Shown here: piece by piece, positions 52,038 through 61,395 of the stretch
How the letters are laid out: every line of letters starts with the position of its first letter
Position numbering within the stretch: position 1 is the first letter of the stretch
From: Marinobacter alexandrii
Lineage (GTDB): Bacteria > Pseudomonadota > Gammaproteobacteria > Pseudomonadales > Oleiphilaceae
Assembly: GCF_005871205.1 (NCBI RefSeq)
Contig: NZ_SWKM01000015.1
Span: forward strand, 124,001 to 188,000
DNA: 64,000 nt
Direction: 5' to 3'
Notes under the pieces: generated by a model
Seen by the model: the letters and a program-made list of their open reading frames with translations, nothing else
Database searches by the model: none
Told to the model about the DNA's origin: nothing
Translations under genes and position numbers: made by a program

Positions 52038-52158
52038 TATGTATTGGCTATTATTGAGGAATAACTTCCCGATGAAATGTGAATTTCACTGGCGCAGGCT
52101 AAGGCATTAATCTAGCCCAAACTTCCAAGCTGGCAAGAGAATCGGCAAGGCAAACACT

Positions 52159-53121
52159 ATGGACAAACCATTGGTTACAGTGATCGTAGCCGCCTACAAT
52201 GCTGCTAACTATCTCGAAGAAACGCTACACACCATTCTTGACCAAGATTACTCACCGCTCGAAATTATAGTGGTTGATGATGGATCAACGGATGAGACCG
52301 CAGCCATTGCGAAATCATTCGGAAATCGTGTTCGCTATCGGTATCAACAGAACAGCGGGAGCTGTGCATCCCCAAGAAATCACGGCCTCGCCGCCGCACG
52401 AGGTGAATATGTCACCTTCTTTGATGCTGACGACCTCATGCTGCCTGGCAAGATCAGTGGACAAGTCGAAGCGTTGGAGACGCACTCTGAAGCGGTATTC
52501 TGCGTTGGAAACTATCGAAACTTTACCGGTAAAACAAAATCCGCCGATCACTTCTCGACTTGTCCGGAACTGTCCCTACACCTTTCAACCTCCTGTGACT
52601 CAAGTTTTGTGTTGGAAGCTCATGAATGCAGAAACATTCTGATCAGCGAAAACTTTACTATCGCCTCATCGCCGCTTTTCAGAACCCGTACCGTTGTCTC
52701 TGAGGGAGGCTTTAACACTGATCTAAAAGCTTGTGAAGATTTCCACTTGATATACCGGACGGCCACACACGGCAAAGTGGTTATCGTTCCCGAAGTACTC
52801 TTTGAGCGGCGGTTACATGACACCAATATGAGCGCCGATTCAGAACGAATGCTCCGAAACCTGATTGCCAGCAGACTCTCACTGGCCCAGCATGAAACCG
52901 ACCCAGTATTGGTTAAACACCTGGATAAACGGGCACAACGGTATCGACGAAGTTTGCAATCCTGCTTGATCAACAAAGGGCAATTCGGTGGGGCTTTTGC
53001 GCTTTATAAAGACACGCTTCCGCCTCGCTCATTATCAGACTTGAACCATGATATCCGCCAAGGCATAAAACTGATGCTCGGCCATTTTAATGATGGAAAA
53101 ATTACACGTAGGTCAGACTGA
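52159..53121 (+). CDS. GT2-family glycosyltransferase
   Basis: A 320-residue GT-A glycosyltransferase, similar in plan to the one at 49,535. It shows VTVIVAAYNAANYLEETLHT, DDGSTDET near 40 and FDADD near 91. A C-terminal helical part follows. Its start lies 121 bases after the flippase gene; the upstream sequence contains GGCAAGG but no clear promoter. It converges on the polymerase gene with only 18 bases between the stops. It is likely part of the repeat-unit assembly. Confidence 0.87.
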   Translation: MDKPLVTVIVAAYNAANYLEETLHTILDQDYSPLEIIVVDDGSTDETAAIAKSFGNRVRYRYQQNSGSCASPRNHGLAAARGEYVTFFDADDLMLPGKISGQVEALETHSEAVFCVGNYRNFTGKTKSADHFSTCPELSLHLSTSCDSSFVLEAHECRNILISENFTIASSPLFRTRTVVSEGGFNTDLKACEDFHLIYRTATHGKVVIVPEVLFERRLHDTNMSADSERMLRNLIASRLSLAQHETDPVLVKHLDKRAQRYRRSLQSCLINKGQFGGAFALYKDTLPPRSLSDLNHDIRQGIKLMLGHFNDGKITRRSD

Positions 53122-53139
53122 CTCAGCACACTAATAAAC

Positions 53140-54474
53140 TTATCGAATCTTTCGGGCAAGAGGGAATCGTCGCTCTTGGCAAAGTTCTTCCGTTTTTTTC
53201 GATGGAGTATCACTTCTAGATGTTCCCGCACGTACCGCGTTCAGAAGCGAAACAGATAACCCACCGAACAAATACCATTCATAGCTCTTAAGCCCATAGC
53301 TCGCAAAACTAAATAACAGATTCATCAGCAACCAAACATGCATCGCTTGGCTCGCGCGATACAAAAATTCTTTATTAGAGTGGTGTATCTTAATTAGATT
53401 CGAAGCCTCACGAAAATTCTTGAATATCGCAAATAAATACAACGCAAACAAAGCAAGTCCAATTAAACCAATTTCCTGCCATATCTCCGTCCAGAGCATG
53501 TGTGAGATCTGATCCTTTCCCGCGACATTCCAATTAGCTTCTCGCGACGTTCCCAATCCATGCCCAATAATTGGCTTATTCATCGCCACTTCAAAGTCAA
53601 CTAACCAGCCTGTGACCCGGCCCTGCGCAGTGGAGGCCTGCTTCGTATCCTCACTAACCAAAGAGAGATACCTATCTTTTTGAACACTATCTAATGAAGA
53701 CCAAGCCAGCATTAATCCAAAAATTCCGATCAATAATAGTAAAAATTTATTCTTACTCTTAATGAAAATTCCAAAGCCAATTATCCCCAAGGCTAAAACC
53801 CCAGACCTTGAAAGCGTAAGTCCCATCGTGTACAGAAGGGCCGGAACCAAAACCACATATACAGTAAAGGTTTTTCGGTTTATTGGCGCAAATACATAAT
53901 GTAAAAATGGGAAAACGGAAGCGATAACAAAAGCAAGCCCATTAGGATTGATCGTATCGCTAGGCGCTCCAGCTAGTCTACCAGCGAACTCTCCCTCTCC
54001 AAGATAGGTACTTGACCCAAGATACCCAGTTGTTAAGTTTAAATAAAGTGGCTCAAATACTCTAAAAATACTACAAGCCAAAAATATAAAAATAGTAACT
54101 TTAAGGCGCGCTTCCGAAAGTACTAGGGTAACAGTAAAAAAGTAGAATATTGAACCTTTTAAAAACCCATACAGGCCGTTACTAATTACCGATCCTGGCC
54201 ACTCTACGAGTGGCAGAACAGCAATCGAATATAAAAAAATAGAAATCAGGTACTTTGAAGCATTATCAAGGGATCCACCGCGCATCGTATTTTTACTAAA
54301 AATTAAAACACAAGTTGCTCCAACCAACAAAAGATCAAACCGAATCAAGCCGAGGAATGTCACCCGTGATGGCACATGCAGAAAAAAACTCACCAAATAA
54401 ATCATATAAAGGAAAAACGGAAGTTGTGTTTCCTTTAATACTCTTTTTTGGGTAACGTCGGGCCAATCGATCAT
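53140..54474 (-). CDS. O-antigen ligase/polymerase family membrane protein (Wzy or WaaL type)
   Basis: A 444-residue protein with about 11 membrane helices (FFLYMIYLVSFFLHVPSRVT at the start). It has the large periplasmic loop and the Wzy_C motif region LVDFEVAMNKPIIGHGLGTS (about 270-290). Family members polymerise repeat units or ligate polysaccharide to lipid. As the only such gene here, the polymerase role in a Wzx/Wzy-type pathway is preferred. The ATG at 54,474 was chosen as GAGG lies five bases upstream. The gene is markedly AT-rich compared with those at 45-52 kb. It is transcribed on its own from the region 54,475-54,761. Confidence 0.85.
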   Translation of the reverse strand: MIDWPDVTQKRVLKETQLPFFLYMIYLVSFFLHVPSRVTFLGLIRFDLLLVGATCVLIFSKNTMRGGSLDNASKYLISIFLYSIAVLPLVEWPGSVISNGLYGFLKGSIFYFFTVTLVLSEARLKVTIFIFLACSIFRVFEPLYLNLTTGYLGSSTYLGEGEFAGRLAGAPSDTINPNGLAFVIASVFPFLHYVFAPINRKTFTVYVVLVPALLYTMGLTLSRSGVLALGIIGFGIFIKSKNKFLLLLIGIFGLMLAWSSLDSVQKDRYLSLVSEDTKQASTAQGRVTGWLVDFEVAMNKPIIGHGLGTSREANWNVAGKDQISHMLWTEIWQEIGLIGLALFALYLFAIFKNFREASNLIKIHHSNKEFLYRASQAMHVWLLMNLLFSFASYGLKSYEWYLFGGLSVSLLNAVRAGTSRSDTPSKKTEELCQERRFPLARKIR

Positions 54475-54761
54475 GTCGTCCTCAAACAGAAAACACTTAA
54501 TCAATATTTATATTAGGCATTTAATTTTTTAAAAATAACCGCACACCTTTACCCAAATATATATAACAAACTAATACGCAAGTAATAATACTTTAAACAA
54601 AACGACAGTAATCAAAATTTCGTTAATTTTTAGTTATAAAAAAACCAGCAATGTTACAAAATAGAATATTACGCCATTTTTTTTATGCTGTAAAATACCA
54701 AATGAAGCAAAATGAGAAGCCTCAATTCTCACCACACAAGAGACCCCAAGGTAATTTTACG
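54475..54761. other. AT-rich intergenic promoter region
   Basis: 287 bases between divergently transcribed genes, almost all A and T. It should contain both promoters, but so many TATAAT-like words occur that no single one can be picked. No RNA gene or coding frame is supported here. Confidence 0.5.
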
Positions 54762-55787
54762 ATGGTCAACAATAAACACTTTTTTTTAATGTCACTATTT
54801 TTGACATCAACTTTACTCCTATCGACAGACGCTCTCTCGGTTCCCAAAGTTACTGAAATTCAAGGCGAAATCAAATCCGGAGGAAGCTTGGTAATTCGAG
54901 GAAGTAGCTTTGGGAGTCTGAGTTCAGACTATACAAGTCTATGGGATACTGTCGACAACCAAAGTGCTTTCGACAATCTCAAGCATGGCTCGGTTGTCCC
55001 TGAGAACGTAGGCCCGTGGACACGAAATGGCAACCCCTGGTCGAATCTAATGACCATTTCCACCGAGTCGGGAAATCGTCACAAGAGGTCGTCGGCCCAC
55101 TACTTCGGAATAAAGAAAGCTTTTTTAGGTGTTCCTAGAGCTTTCGATAACGCGTCAAACCGCAACATCTACGCAAGCTGGTGGTTTTACGCGAGCTACG
55201 ATATTGATAGGTACGAGGGACACAACAAGCTAATAAGATTGTGGGACGATCTTGACGGTACGAAAACTAGAATCTCTTGGACACAGATACTTCTCGGAGC
55301 ATACGGTGACACCGTATGGGGGGACTGGGGAGGCAATGATGGTTCGTGGAATCTATTGGAGGTCTTTGCCAACGCCGATAAAGGAACTATCGATGTATGG
55401 ACAAATGGAAAAATTGTGCATTCAGTGGCTAACTACCAAAAGGAATCATCGTCCGAGGGAATGACTGTTTGGTTGATCGGTTTTGACCCAAACTATGACG
55501 ACTATACAAACTTGGAAATTCGATTAGATGACATTTTTGTTGCAAGCTCTCCGGCTCGCGTGGAATTATCAAATAGCTCCACTTGGAAAGGAGCCGGCAA
55601 TCGACGTGAAATTCAGCCCGCTACATCTTGGAGTTCTAGCAAAATTGAAGTGAATCTTAATTTAGGTCAATTCGACGCGCAAGAGAACCTGTATATCTAC
55701 GTAATTGACACCGATGGAAACGTAAACAGCAACGGGTATCCGATCTGTCCTTTGTGCCCTGTAAGCCCAGATCTTGAATTAAATTAG
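54762..55787 (+). CDS. Exported protein with IPT-like start and ConA-like domain, function unknown
   Basis: A 341-residue protein with a signal peptide (HFFLMSLFLTSTLLLSTDAL, cleavage near 26). Residues 30-60 (VTEIQGEIKSGGSLVIRGSS) look like the start of an IPT/TIG domain. The rest is rich in Trp and Asp (YASWWFYASYDIDR, WDDLDGTKTRISW, TVWLIGFDPNYDDY), like concanavalin-A-like glucanase or sugar-binding folds. The C-terminus has a CPLCP motif and no sorting signal. The ATG at 54,762 was chosen because the longer frame gives a poor signal peptide. It is the only plus-strand gene inside the AT-rich cassette, two bases short of the convergent GT2 stop. A lyase, hydrolase or binding protein for the local polysaccharide is inferred. 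Confidence 0.7.
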   Translation: MVNNKHFFLMSLFLTSTLLLSTDALSVPKVTEIQGEIKSGGSLVIRGSSFGSLSSDYTSLWDTVDNQSAFDNLKHGSVVPENVGPWTRNGNPWSNLMTISTESGNRHKRSSAHYFGIKKAFLGVPRAFDNASNRNIYASWWFYASYDIDRYEGHNKLIRLWDDLDGTKTRISWTQILLGAYGDTVWGDWGGNDGSWNLLEVFANADKGTIDVWTNGKIVHSVANYQKESSSEGMTVWLIGFDPNYDDYTNLEIRLDDIFVASSPARVELSNSSTWKGAGNRREIQPATSWSSSKIEVNLNLGQFDAQENLYIYVIDTDGNVNSNGYPICPLCPVSPDLELN

Positions 55788-55789
55788 AT

Positions 55790-56740
55790 TCACCTTTTTT
55801 GGATCATTAATCGAAGGTAGCTTCGTAACAACCCAAAGCTTCTTGCTAGCAAATACAAAAAATTTAAAATAGTGTACTGGGAAAACAAAAGAACATTGAC
55901 CCCCCTTTTGTATTTAACGTGACGATATATTGTTAATAGTAACGCAAGAAGCACCGAGCCAATGAATAATAATAAAGCCATTTTCTTCGGCCAATCAAAC
56001 ACTAAAGCTACAGAGCTTAAGACGATTAACAAAAGATACAGATGCACAATCAAAAAAATCGGATCATTTTTACTTTTTGTGCTCTTTAAATAATCGCTTG
56101 ATTGCCAAATCTGTCTTTTTAAAAACTCTTTTATTGATGATGGGTAACCCAAATGCATAACCCCGACAGCTGACGACAATAGTAACTTTTTTCCAGACTC
56201 TATTATCTTTCTAGAAATCTCAGTATCTTCCCCTGCTAATATCTGTTCGTTAAATCCGCCAACCCGAAAAAACATACTCCTCTCAATGAAAAAGCTGCCT
56301 GTGCTCAGAATATTCACCCTCCTTATTCCCAAATCATTTTTTTTAAAACCCCACGCTCGCTGAACCCAAGTGGCATTTTTAGGCACAGAGCACTGTCCGC
56401 CCACTGCTCCAACCTCCTCTGAAGCAGTTAATAGCCCCACGCCACTTTCTAACCAATCGGTATTCGCGACGCAGTCTGCGTCAATAAAAGCAAGGTAATC
56501 TCCAATGCTCGCATCCACGCCCGCATTTCTTACTCCACCAATAAGCAATCCATCCGCATTAACAACTCGCACACCAACATTTTTGACAATATTCCTAGTG
56601 TCATCAACCGAGCCATTATCCATAACGATAACTTCAAATCTATCTCTCGGATAGGTTTGAGACTGAATACTTTCTATACACTTCCCTATATTTATCTCTT
56701 CATTGTAGGCAGGAATTAAAACAGACACATACGGCTTCAT
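55790..56740 (-). CDS. GT2-family glycosyltransferase with C-terminal membrane helices
   Basis: A 316-residue enzyme. The GT-A domain has VSVLIPAYNEEINIGKCIES, MDNGSVDDTRN near 41 and FIDADCVAN near 90, with GEDTEISRKI near 174 as the acceptor-side acidic motif. Two hydrophobic helices follow (LIVHLYLLLIVLSSVALVFD and MALLLFIGSVLLALLLTI) near 230-275. Family members of this shape work at the inner membrane. Strong AT bias is evident. It is the last gene of a minus-strand run that starts upstream at 63-64 kb. Confidence 0.87.
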   Translation of the reverse strand: MKPYVSVLIPAYNEEINIGKCIESIQSQTYPRDRFEVIVMDNGSVDDTRNIVKNVGVRVVNADGLLIGGVRNAGVDASIGDYLAFIDADCVANTDWLESGVGLLTASEEVGAVGGQCSVPKNATWVQRAWGFKKNDLGIRRVNILSTGSFFIERSMFFRVGGFNEQILAGEDTEISRKIIESGKKLLLSSAVGVMHLGYPSSIKEFLKRQIWQSSDYLKSTKSKNDPIFLIVHLYLLLIVLSSVALVFDWPKKMALLLFIGSVLLALLLTIYRHVKYKRGVNVLLFSQYTILNFLYLLARSFGLLRSYLRLMIQKR

Positions 56741-56770
56741 TGGTTTTACCTATATAACCTGCGGCGAGTT

Positions 56771-58156
56771 TTACACTGGTTTAAAAAATGACTTCACTGG
56801 CCTAAATTTACCATTCGGTTCGTTTCTAATTTTTTCAACCTCGATGATGTTTACGCTCACAGAGTGACCAATTCTTTCCACGACCTCTGAACGTATCAAG
56901 TCTCGATGAAAACCTCCATATCCAAAATCTGGAACAACGTATATATTTACAGTACCATCTTTTTCCTGAACTACTTGAGAGCCCGCTATACACTTATCAC
57001 TGCGAAAGATTGGGCTCATTCTACCAATTGATCGGCCATCTTTTGTATAAATGACGTCATCCACTCGCCCTTCCAGACTCTCTAAAACTTCAAATCCCGG
57101 ATAACCAGGATCGGCAGAATCCGACTTTATGATTCTATCACCAACTCTGTATCTAATGAGTGGCATAGCCCGATTAACAAGACTTGTTGCCAATATCTCT
57201 CCTTCTCCTACTTTAGATATAACTCCTTTTTCATCAATCACTTCAGTTATCGCATGCTCTGGATGCATCAACATTTTACTTTGGTTATTCTCTGATCCGA
57301 AAAATGCCATTTCCGTACAACCATACTGATTGATCAATTTTCCTTTAAAAGCCCTTTTTACCTCTTCCCGTTGATACGGCATGAGTGTTTCAGCTGTCGG
57401 CATAACCAAAAGAGTTTCTATCGGTTCCAACCCTTTCTCATTAATAAACCTAGCCACCCCATAAATACTCGACGCATAGCCAAACACCTCCTTTGGACGA
57501 AACTTTTTGATCTTTCGATAATAATGAATCAAATTATCATTTGAAATGTGAAATGACGACATTATCAAATTTCTTTGTGTCGCATCATATACCCAAAATG
57601 GTGGGCTAGAAGTACTTGACTTTATTATAACTCGGCCAAGAAAAGTGACACGGCGAGCATTTTTCTCAACTCCATACCACTTTCTGAGCCTAGTGAAAAA
57701 TGCGTAGTGAAAAGTCCTAGAATCAGCATCAACATATATTTTGACTGGCTCTCCAGTGCTACCACTTGTACTATGCACAATTAATTTACGTATATTATAT
57801 TCATTCGATACAAAACACTCTGGATTTTTTCTAACCGTCTCTTTATCTAGAACAGGAAATAGATTTAATGAATCAACAGAAACGATGTCAGACACTTTAA
57901 TACCATTTATAAGCGCCCAATCTCGATAAAATGGTACGTTAGAAATAGCACTTCTCGCAATTTTAATGAAAGCATTTTCTTGCAATTTTATTGTTTGCTT
58001 TTCATCCAACTGCTGAGTGTTAAAAAGAAAATTCTCATAAAATCTAGATCGCGGCCCATACCTTTCTCTATATATCTTTACCCCATACGCACTGACAAAA
58101 ATATTTTTTAACAGACATGGCGATGACAAATATATATTTTTTATTATTTTATGCAT
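56771..58156 (-). CDS. PaaK/CapK-like adenylate-forming enzyme (AT-rich paralogue)
   Basis: A 461-residue protein of the phenylacetate-CoA ligase/CapK family (ANL superfamily). The P-loop VHSTSGSTGEPVKIYVD is at about 128-144, INQYGCTEMAFFG at 273-285 and RYRVGDRIIKSD near 334. In capsule and exopolysaccharide loci such enzymes are common, but the activated acid is unknown. It lacks the Cys-x-Cys pair present in the second paralogue at 60,055. Its start overlaps the end of the deacetylase gene by 13 bases. Base composition is low in G+C. Confidence 0.82.
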   Translation of the reverse strand: MHKIIKNIYLSSPCLLKNIFVSAYGVKIYRERYGPRSRFYENFLFNTQQLDEKQTIKLQENAFIKIARSAISNVPFYRDWALINGIKVSDIVSVDSLNLFPVLDKETVRKNPECFVSNEYNIRKLIVHSTSGSTGEPVKIYVDADSRTFHYAFFTRLRKWYGVEKNARRVTFLGRVIIKSSTSSPPFWVYDATQRNLIMSSFHISNDNLIHYYRKIKKFRPKEVFGYASSIYGVARFINEKGLEPIETLLVMPTAETLMPYQREEVKRAFKGKLINQYGCTEMAFFGSENNQSKMLMHPEHAITEVIDEKGVISKVGEGEILATSLVNRAMPLIRYRVGDRIIKSDSADPGYPGFEVLESLEGRVDDVIYTKDGRSIGRMSPIFRSDKCIAGSQVVQEKDGTVNIYVVPDFGYGGFHRDLIRSEVVERIGHSVSVNIIEVEKIRNEPNGKFRPVKSFFKPV

Positions 58157-59142
58157 TTTATTACCCGCCTAGAAAAATCTGACCAAATGTAAGACAGCCC
58201 ATAAACGTTTTTTTCGAACAAAGACAGGCTTTGGGTTCCAGGATACCGATTTATTTCGAGCGGATCTTTCAAGGGCAACAAGTCCGGATATGCAACTATG
58301 GCATAATCATATCCACCCCTAACAATGCAATGCTTTATATATGAATTGAAGTCACTTTTTGTGCCATTTGGATAACAAAATGAATTCGCCTCAAAACCTA
58401 AATTATCAAATATTAATTGTTTTGATTTGTTAATCTCAAAATCTAGCTCTGTATCGTCTAATTTCGTCAAAATAGGATGACTATGAGAATGACTTCCAAT
58501 ATCCAGACCTTGTGAAACCATGACTCTTATCTGGTCCCAGCTCAAAGCCTCATAAAATTTGGGGGGGAAAGTTGGTTTATTTACGCCTAGCTCGTCGAAT
58601 AGCCAATCTATCAATGTGTTCTTTTTTTCATTTTCAAGTGTCAAACAAAAGTTGGCTAACTGATGCCATACTTCATCTTTGTTTTCGGATATCTCAAGCT
58701 CTCCATAAAATGGCACATATAAAGATCTTTTATTAGAATGATTTAGTACGTATTTTATCTTGTCGGGCCATAGCCAAAGCTCTCGATTTACAAATCCCGT
58801 CGTAATAAATAAAGTAGCAGCCACATCTTCTTGCATTAAAATCGGCCATGCATATTCAGAAAAATCTTTATAGCCATCATCAATCGTAACAACCACCGCA
58901 TTATTAGGAACCTTTCCTTCCTGGCTGGCTTTCATTAACTGGCTAAATGTGAGCGGGTTGAAGTGATTTTTAATTATGCAAATCTGTTTTCTGAAAGAAT
59001 CTGCAGAGACAGAATCTACCCCTCCGTTCTCAGAAACTCTATGATACATTATAATTTTTGGATGCTTTCTAGAAATAAATTTCGCAAACTTTAAACCACC
59101 TAATAACCGTATAAGATGATAAGCTCTTTTGTTAAATTTCAT
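58144..59142 (-). CDS. Polysaccharide deacetylase (NodB-homology, carbohydrate esterase 4)
   Basis: A 332-residue protein with a NodB fold. The catalytic base motif TIDDGYKDF lies near residue 86, and the metal motif HSHSH near 217 supplies the His pair, with YPNGTKSDF near 258. It removes N- or O-acetyl groups from polysaccharide. No clear signal peptide is seen; the N-terminus is basic (MKFNKRAYHLIRLLGG), so it may act in the cytoplasm or be membrane-associated. It overlaps the PaaK-like gene by 13 bases and follows the GT2 gene by 22. Strong AT bias. Confidence 0.87.
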   Translation of the reverse strand: MKFNKRAYHLIRLLGGLKFAKFISRKHPKIIMYHRVSENGGVDSVSADSFRKQICIIKNHFNPLTFSQLMKASQEGKVPNNAVVVTIDDGYKDFSEYAWPILMQEDVAATLFITTGFVNRELWLWPDKIKYVLNHSNKRSLYVPFYGELEISENKDEVWHQLANFCLTLENEKKNTLIDWLFDELGVNKPTFPPKFYEALSWDQIRVMVSQGLDIGSHSHSHPILTKLDDTELDFEINKSKQLIFDNLGFEANSFCYPNGTKSDFNSYIKHCIVRGGYDYAIVAYPDLLPLKDPLEINRYPGTQSLSLFEKNVYGLSYIWSDFSRRVIKCIK

Positions 59143-59164
59143 AAAAAACCTTATGGCTTTTCAA

Positions 59165-60067
59165 TTAAATTCGCCTAAGCAACAGCTTGGCCAATGATTT
59201 CCAAGCCGGGTAATAAAATAAATCGCACATCACACCTTTTAGTGACCATACCAATGGCTCAAAAAATATTCTTTCAGAGCTTGCTATGGAAATCGCCTTA
59301 CTTGAATACATATCCGACCACGCTCTCGATTGTAGTCTATTTGAGACTATCCCTGGATTATTTTTGAAAAACTTTCGAAGTATTATGATGGCATTTTCAT
59401 ATCGACCACGATAATTATTAGACATTTGCCCGGGCCACACACGGTAGATATAAGTCGTTTCAGGTAGGAATTCAAACTGCCAATGGAGTGAAAGTCGAAG
59501 CCATAAGTCCCAATCGATTCCCATTGGAAGATTTTCATCAAAGTATCCACAGTCTTGAAAACATCTTTTTCTAACTACTGCTGTTCCGAATGGAATAAAA
59601 TTCTTGATCAATAGTTCTTTTATTACTATTCCCCTGTAGCGCTGGTATTGAATCAACTTATTAACTTTTTCGCCATTCGGCCCTACATAAGAAACGTCAC
59701 TATAGACTACGCCAATTTGATCTAACTCAAATAGTGGCATTTGACGTTGTAACTTATCACTTTGCCAAAGATCATCTGCATCACAGAACGCAAGAAAGTC
59801 TCCCGAAGAGCTTTTTACTCCCAAATTCTTTGCTTTCGGTTGGCCGCGGTTTTCTGTTCGTATATATCGCACTCTTTTATCCCCGTAAAATCTTTGCATC
59901 TGATGCTCTGTGTCGTCTTCTGAACCATCATCTACAACGATTACTTCCAGGTTTTTCCAAGTTTGAGCCAACACTGACTCTATAGCCGCTGGCAGGTATT
60001 GCGCCATGTTGTATGTGGCGATAACCACACTCACTAAAGGTTCGGACTGTTCATTTACACTTTGCAT
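59165..60067 (-). CDS. GT2-family glycosyltransferase
   Basis: A 300-residue GT-A glycosyltransferase with VSVVIATYNMAQYLPAAIES, DDGSEDDTE near 43 and FCDADDLW near 92. The LPMGIDWDLWLRLS segment near 179 gives the acidic acceptor motif. It is AT-rich like its downstream neighbours, but its start overlaps by 13 bases the end of a gene of normal composition (60,055-61,395), so it lies at the edge of the composition change. Donor sugar unknown. Confidence 0.87.
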   Translation of the reverse strand: MQSVNEQSEPLVSVVIATYNMAQYLPAAIESVLAQTWKNLEVIVVDDGSEDDTEHQMQRFYGDKRVRYIRTENRGQPKAKNLGVKSSSGDFLAFCDADDLWQSDKLQRQMPLFELDQIGVVYSDVSYVGPNGEKVNKLIQYQRYRGIVIKELLIKNFIPFGTAVVRKRCFQDCGYFDENLPMGIDWDLWLRLSLHWQFEFLPETTYIYRVWPGQMSNNYRGRYENAIIILRKFFKNNPGIVSNRLQSRAWSDMYSSKAISIASSERIFFEPLVWSLKGVMCDLFYYPAWKSLAKLLLRRI

Positions 60068-61395
60068 ATTGAAAACCGGTATTTACCTGAAAGTTCTTGA
60101 GGGATGCTGGACATATCAACGATGTCCAGTGCCACGCGTTCATCGAAAACTTCACGCATAGCGTCTAACAGCAATGAATCTGTCTGCTCAGTGAAATCAC
60201 TTCCTTTAACCCGGTTAACAATTACACGGTCGAGTCGGTCTTGCACTAGCTGCATCTGCTCAACGCCTGCCACCTTGGTTAACGTCCGCTCTACTAGGGA
60301 TATCCCTGCAACCTGGCCGCCATCGGGGAGTTTCAAAAAGTCCGCTACTCGGCCTTCCAGGCGCTCCAGTATTGGGAATCCGCGGCCGCAGGCACAGCTC
60401 TTTTCCGAATACACACCCATATCTTCAACACGATAACGAATTAGCGGCATGCCACGATTGTTGAGATCCGTCACCACAATTTTTCCAGGCTGCCCCGGCT
60501 TTACTGGCTGATCATTCGCATCCAAAAATTCAACGAACACGTGTGTGAGGTTGATATGCATCCCCCTGTGACATTCGCATTCACAGGCGATCAGCCCAAC
60601 CTCCTCACAACCGTAGCGGTTGGTTACTTTACATCCGAACGCCTCTTCAATAACGGTGCGTTCGTGCTCTAACAGCATCATGGAGGTAGCTACGATACCC
60701 TTGGGTCGACAATCGGTGATCTGATTTGCCCTCAGGAATCGAGCGAACAAATAGATAGAGTGCGCATGTCCGAATACTGCGCCTGGGCGATCCCTCCGCC
60801 AACGGTCCACAAAAGCCGTCATGGATTCATCGCTCAGGTTCATCGTGTCGAGGTAGATCACACGGTCCAGCAGACGAAGACGTAGCTTCTGAGTGAACGA
60901 TTTCGGGACCGGTGGGTTGCCCCAAATCGACGCTTTCTTCAGGCCGAGATCCCAGCCCGACCAGCGGTCCGATAACAACTGGGCAGCGTTGCGCTTTTCC
61001 TGACACGCCTCGTCAAAATAAAGGCTGAGAGAAACGCCGGTCGAGCCTCCGGTTTTTGCAGACACCAACCGATTTTTGTCGTATTTATCGCTGATAAATC
61101 GGTTGGTGTGATTCCGGATATCCTGTTTTGTCGTGACGGGAATCCGCTGGAAATCGACGTCCGTTCGGATATCTTCCGGCTTCACGCCACAAGTGGCAAA
61201 GACTTCTCTGTAATAAGGGCTGTGCCTGTGTGCGTATTTCAGGAGCTCCTGCAGGCGTTGCCATTGCAATTGACGCACCTGTTCCTGAGGCCACCATTGC
61301 TGCTCTTCGAGGTTCTTCCATTCCTGGAGGCGCTGACTACGGTCCTTCAGATCCCACAATGGATAGAATAGATGTTTGGACAACGCTTGCATCAT
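60055..61395 (-). CDS. PaaK/CapK-like adenylate-forming enzyme (second paralogue, with Cys pairs)
   Basis: A 446-residue ANL-superfamily protein. The P-loop SAKTGGSTGVSLSLYFD is near 112. The sequence TNRYGCEEVGLIACECECH, near 255, has a Cys-x-Cys cluster, and KSCACGRGFP near 344 has CxC, so a structural zinc site like that of some PaaK proteins is possible. It is encoded with normal G+C. Its start overlaps the upstream GT4 gene by four bases (ATGA). It may activate an organic acid substituent for the polysaccharide; no CoA or acceptor can be named. Confidence 0.83.
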   Translation of the reverse strand: MMQALSKHLFYPLWDLKDRSQRLQEWKNLEEQQWWPQEQVRQLQWQRLQELLKYAHRHSPYYREVFATCGVKPEDIRTDVDFQRIPVTTKQDIRNHTNRFISDKYDKNRLVSAKTGGSTGVSLSLYFDEACQEKRNAAQLLSDRWSGWDLGLKKASIWGNPPVPKSFTQKLRLRLLDRVIYLDTMNLSDESMTAFVDRWRRDRPGAVFGHAHSIYLFARFLRANQITDCRPKGIVATSMMLLEHERTVIEEAFGCKVTNRYGCEEVGLIACECECHRGMHINLTHVFVEFLDANDQPVKPGQPGKIVVTDLNNRGMPLIRYRVEDMGVYSEKSCACGRGFPILERLEGRVADFLKLPDGGQVAGISLVERTLTKVAGVEQMQLVQDRLDRVIVNRVKGSDFTEQTDSLLLDAMREVFDERVALDIVDMSSIPQELSGKYRFSICKV

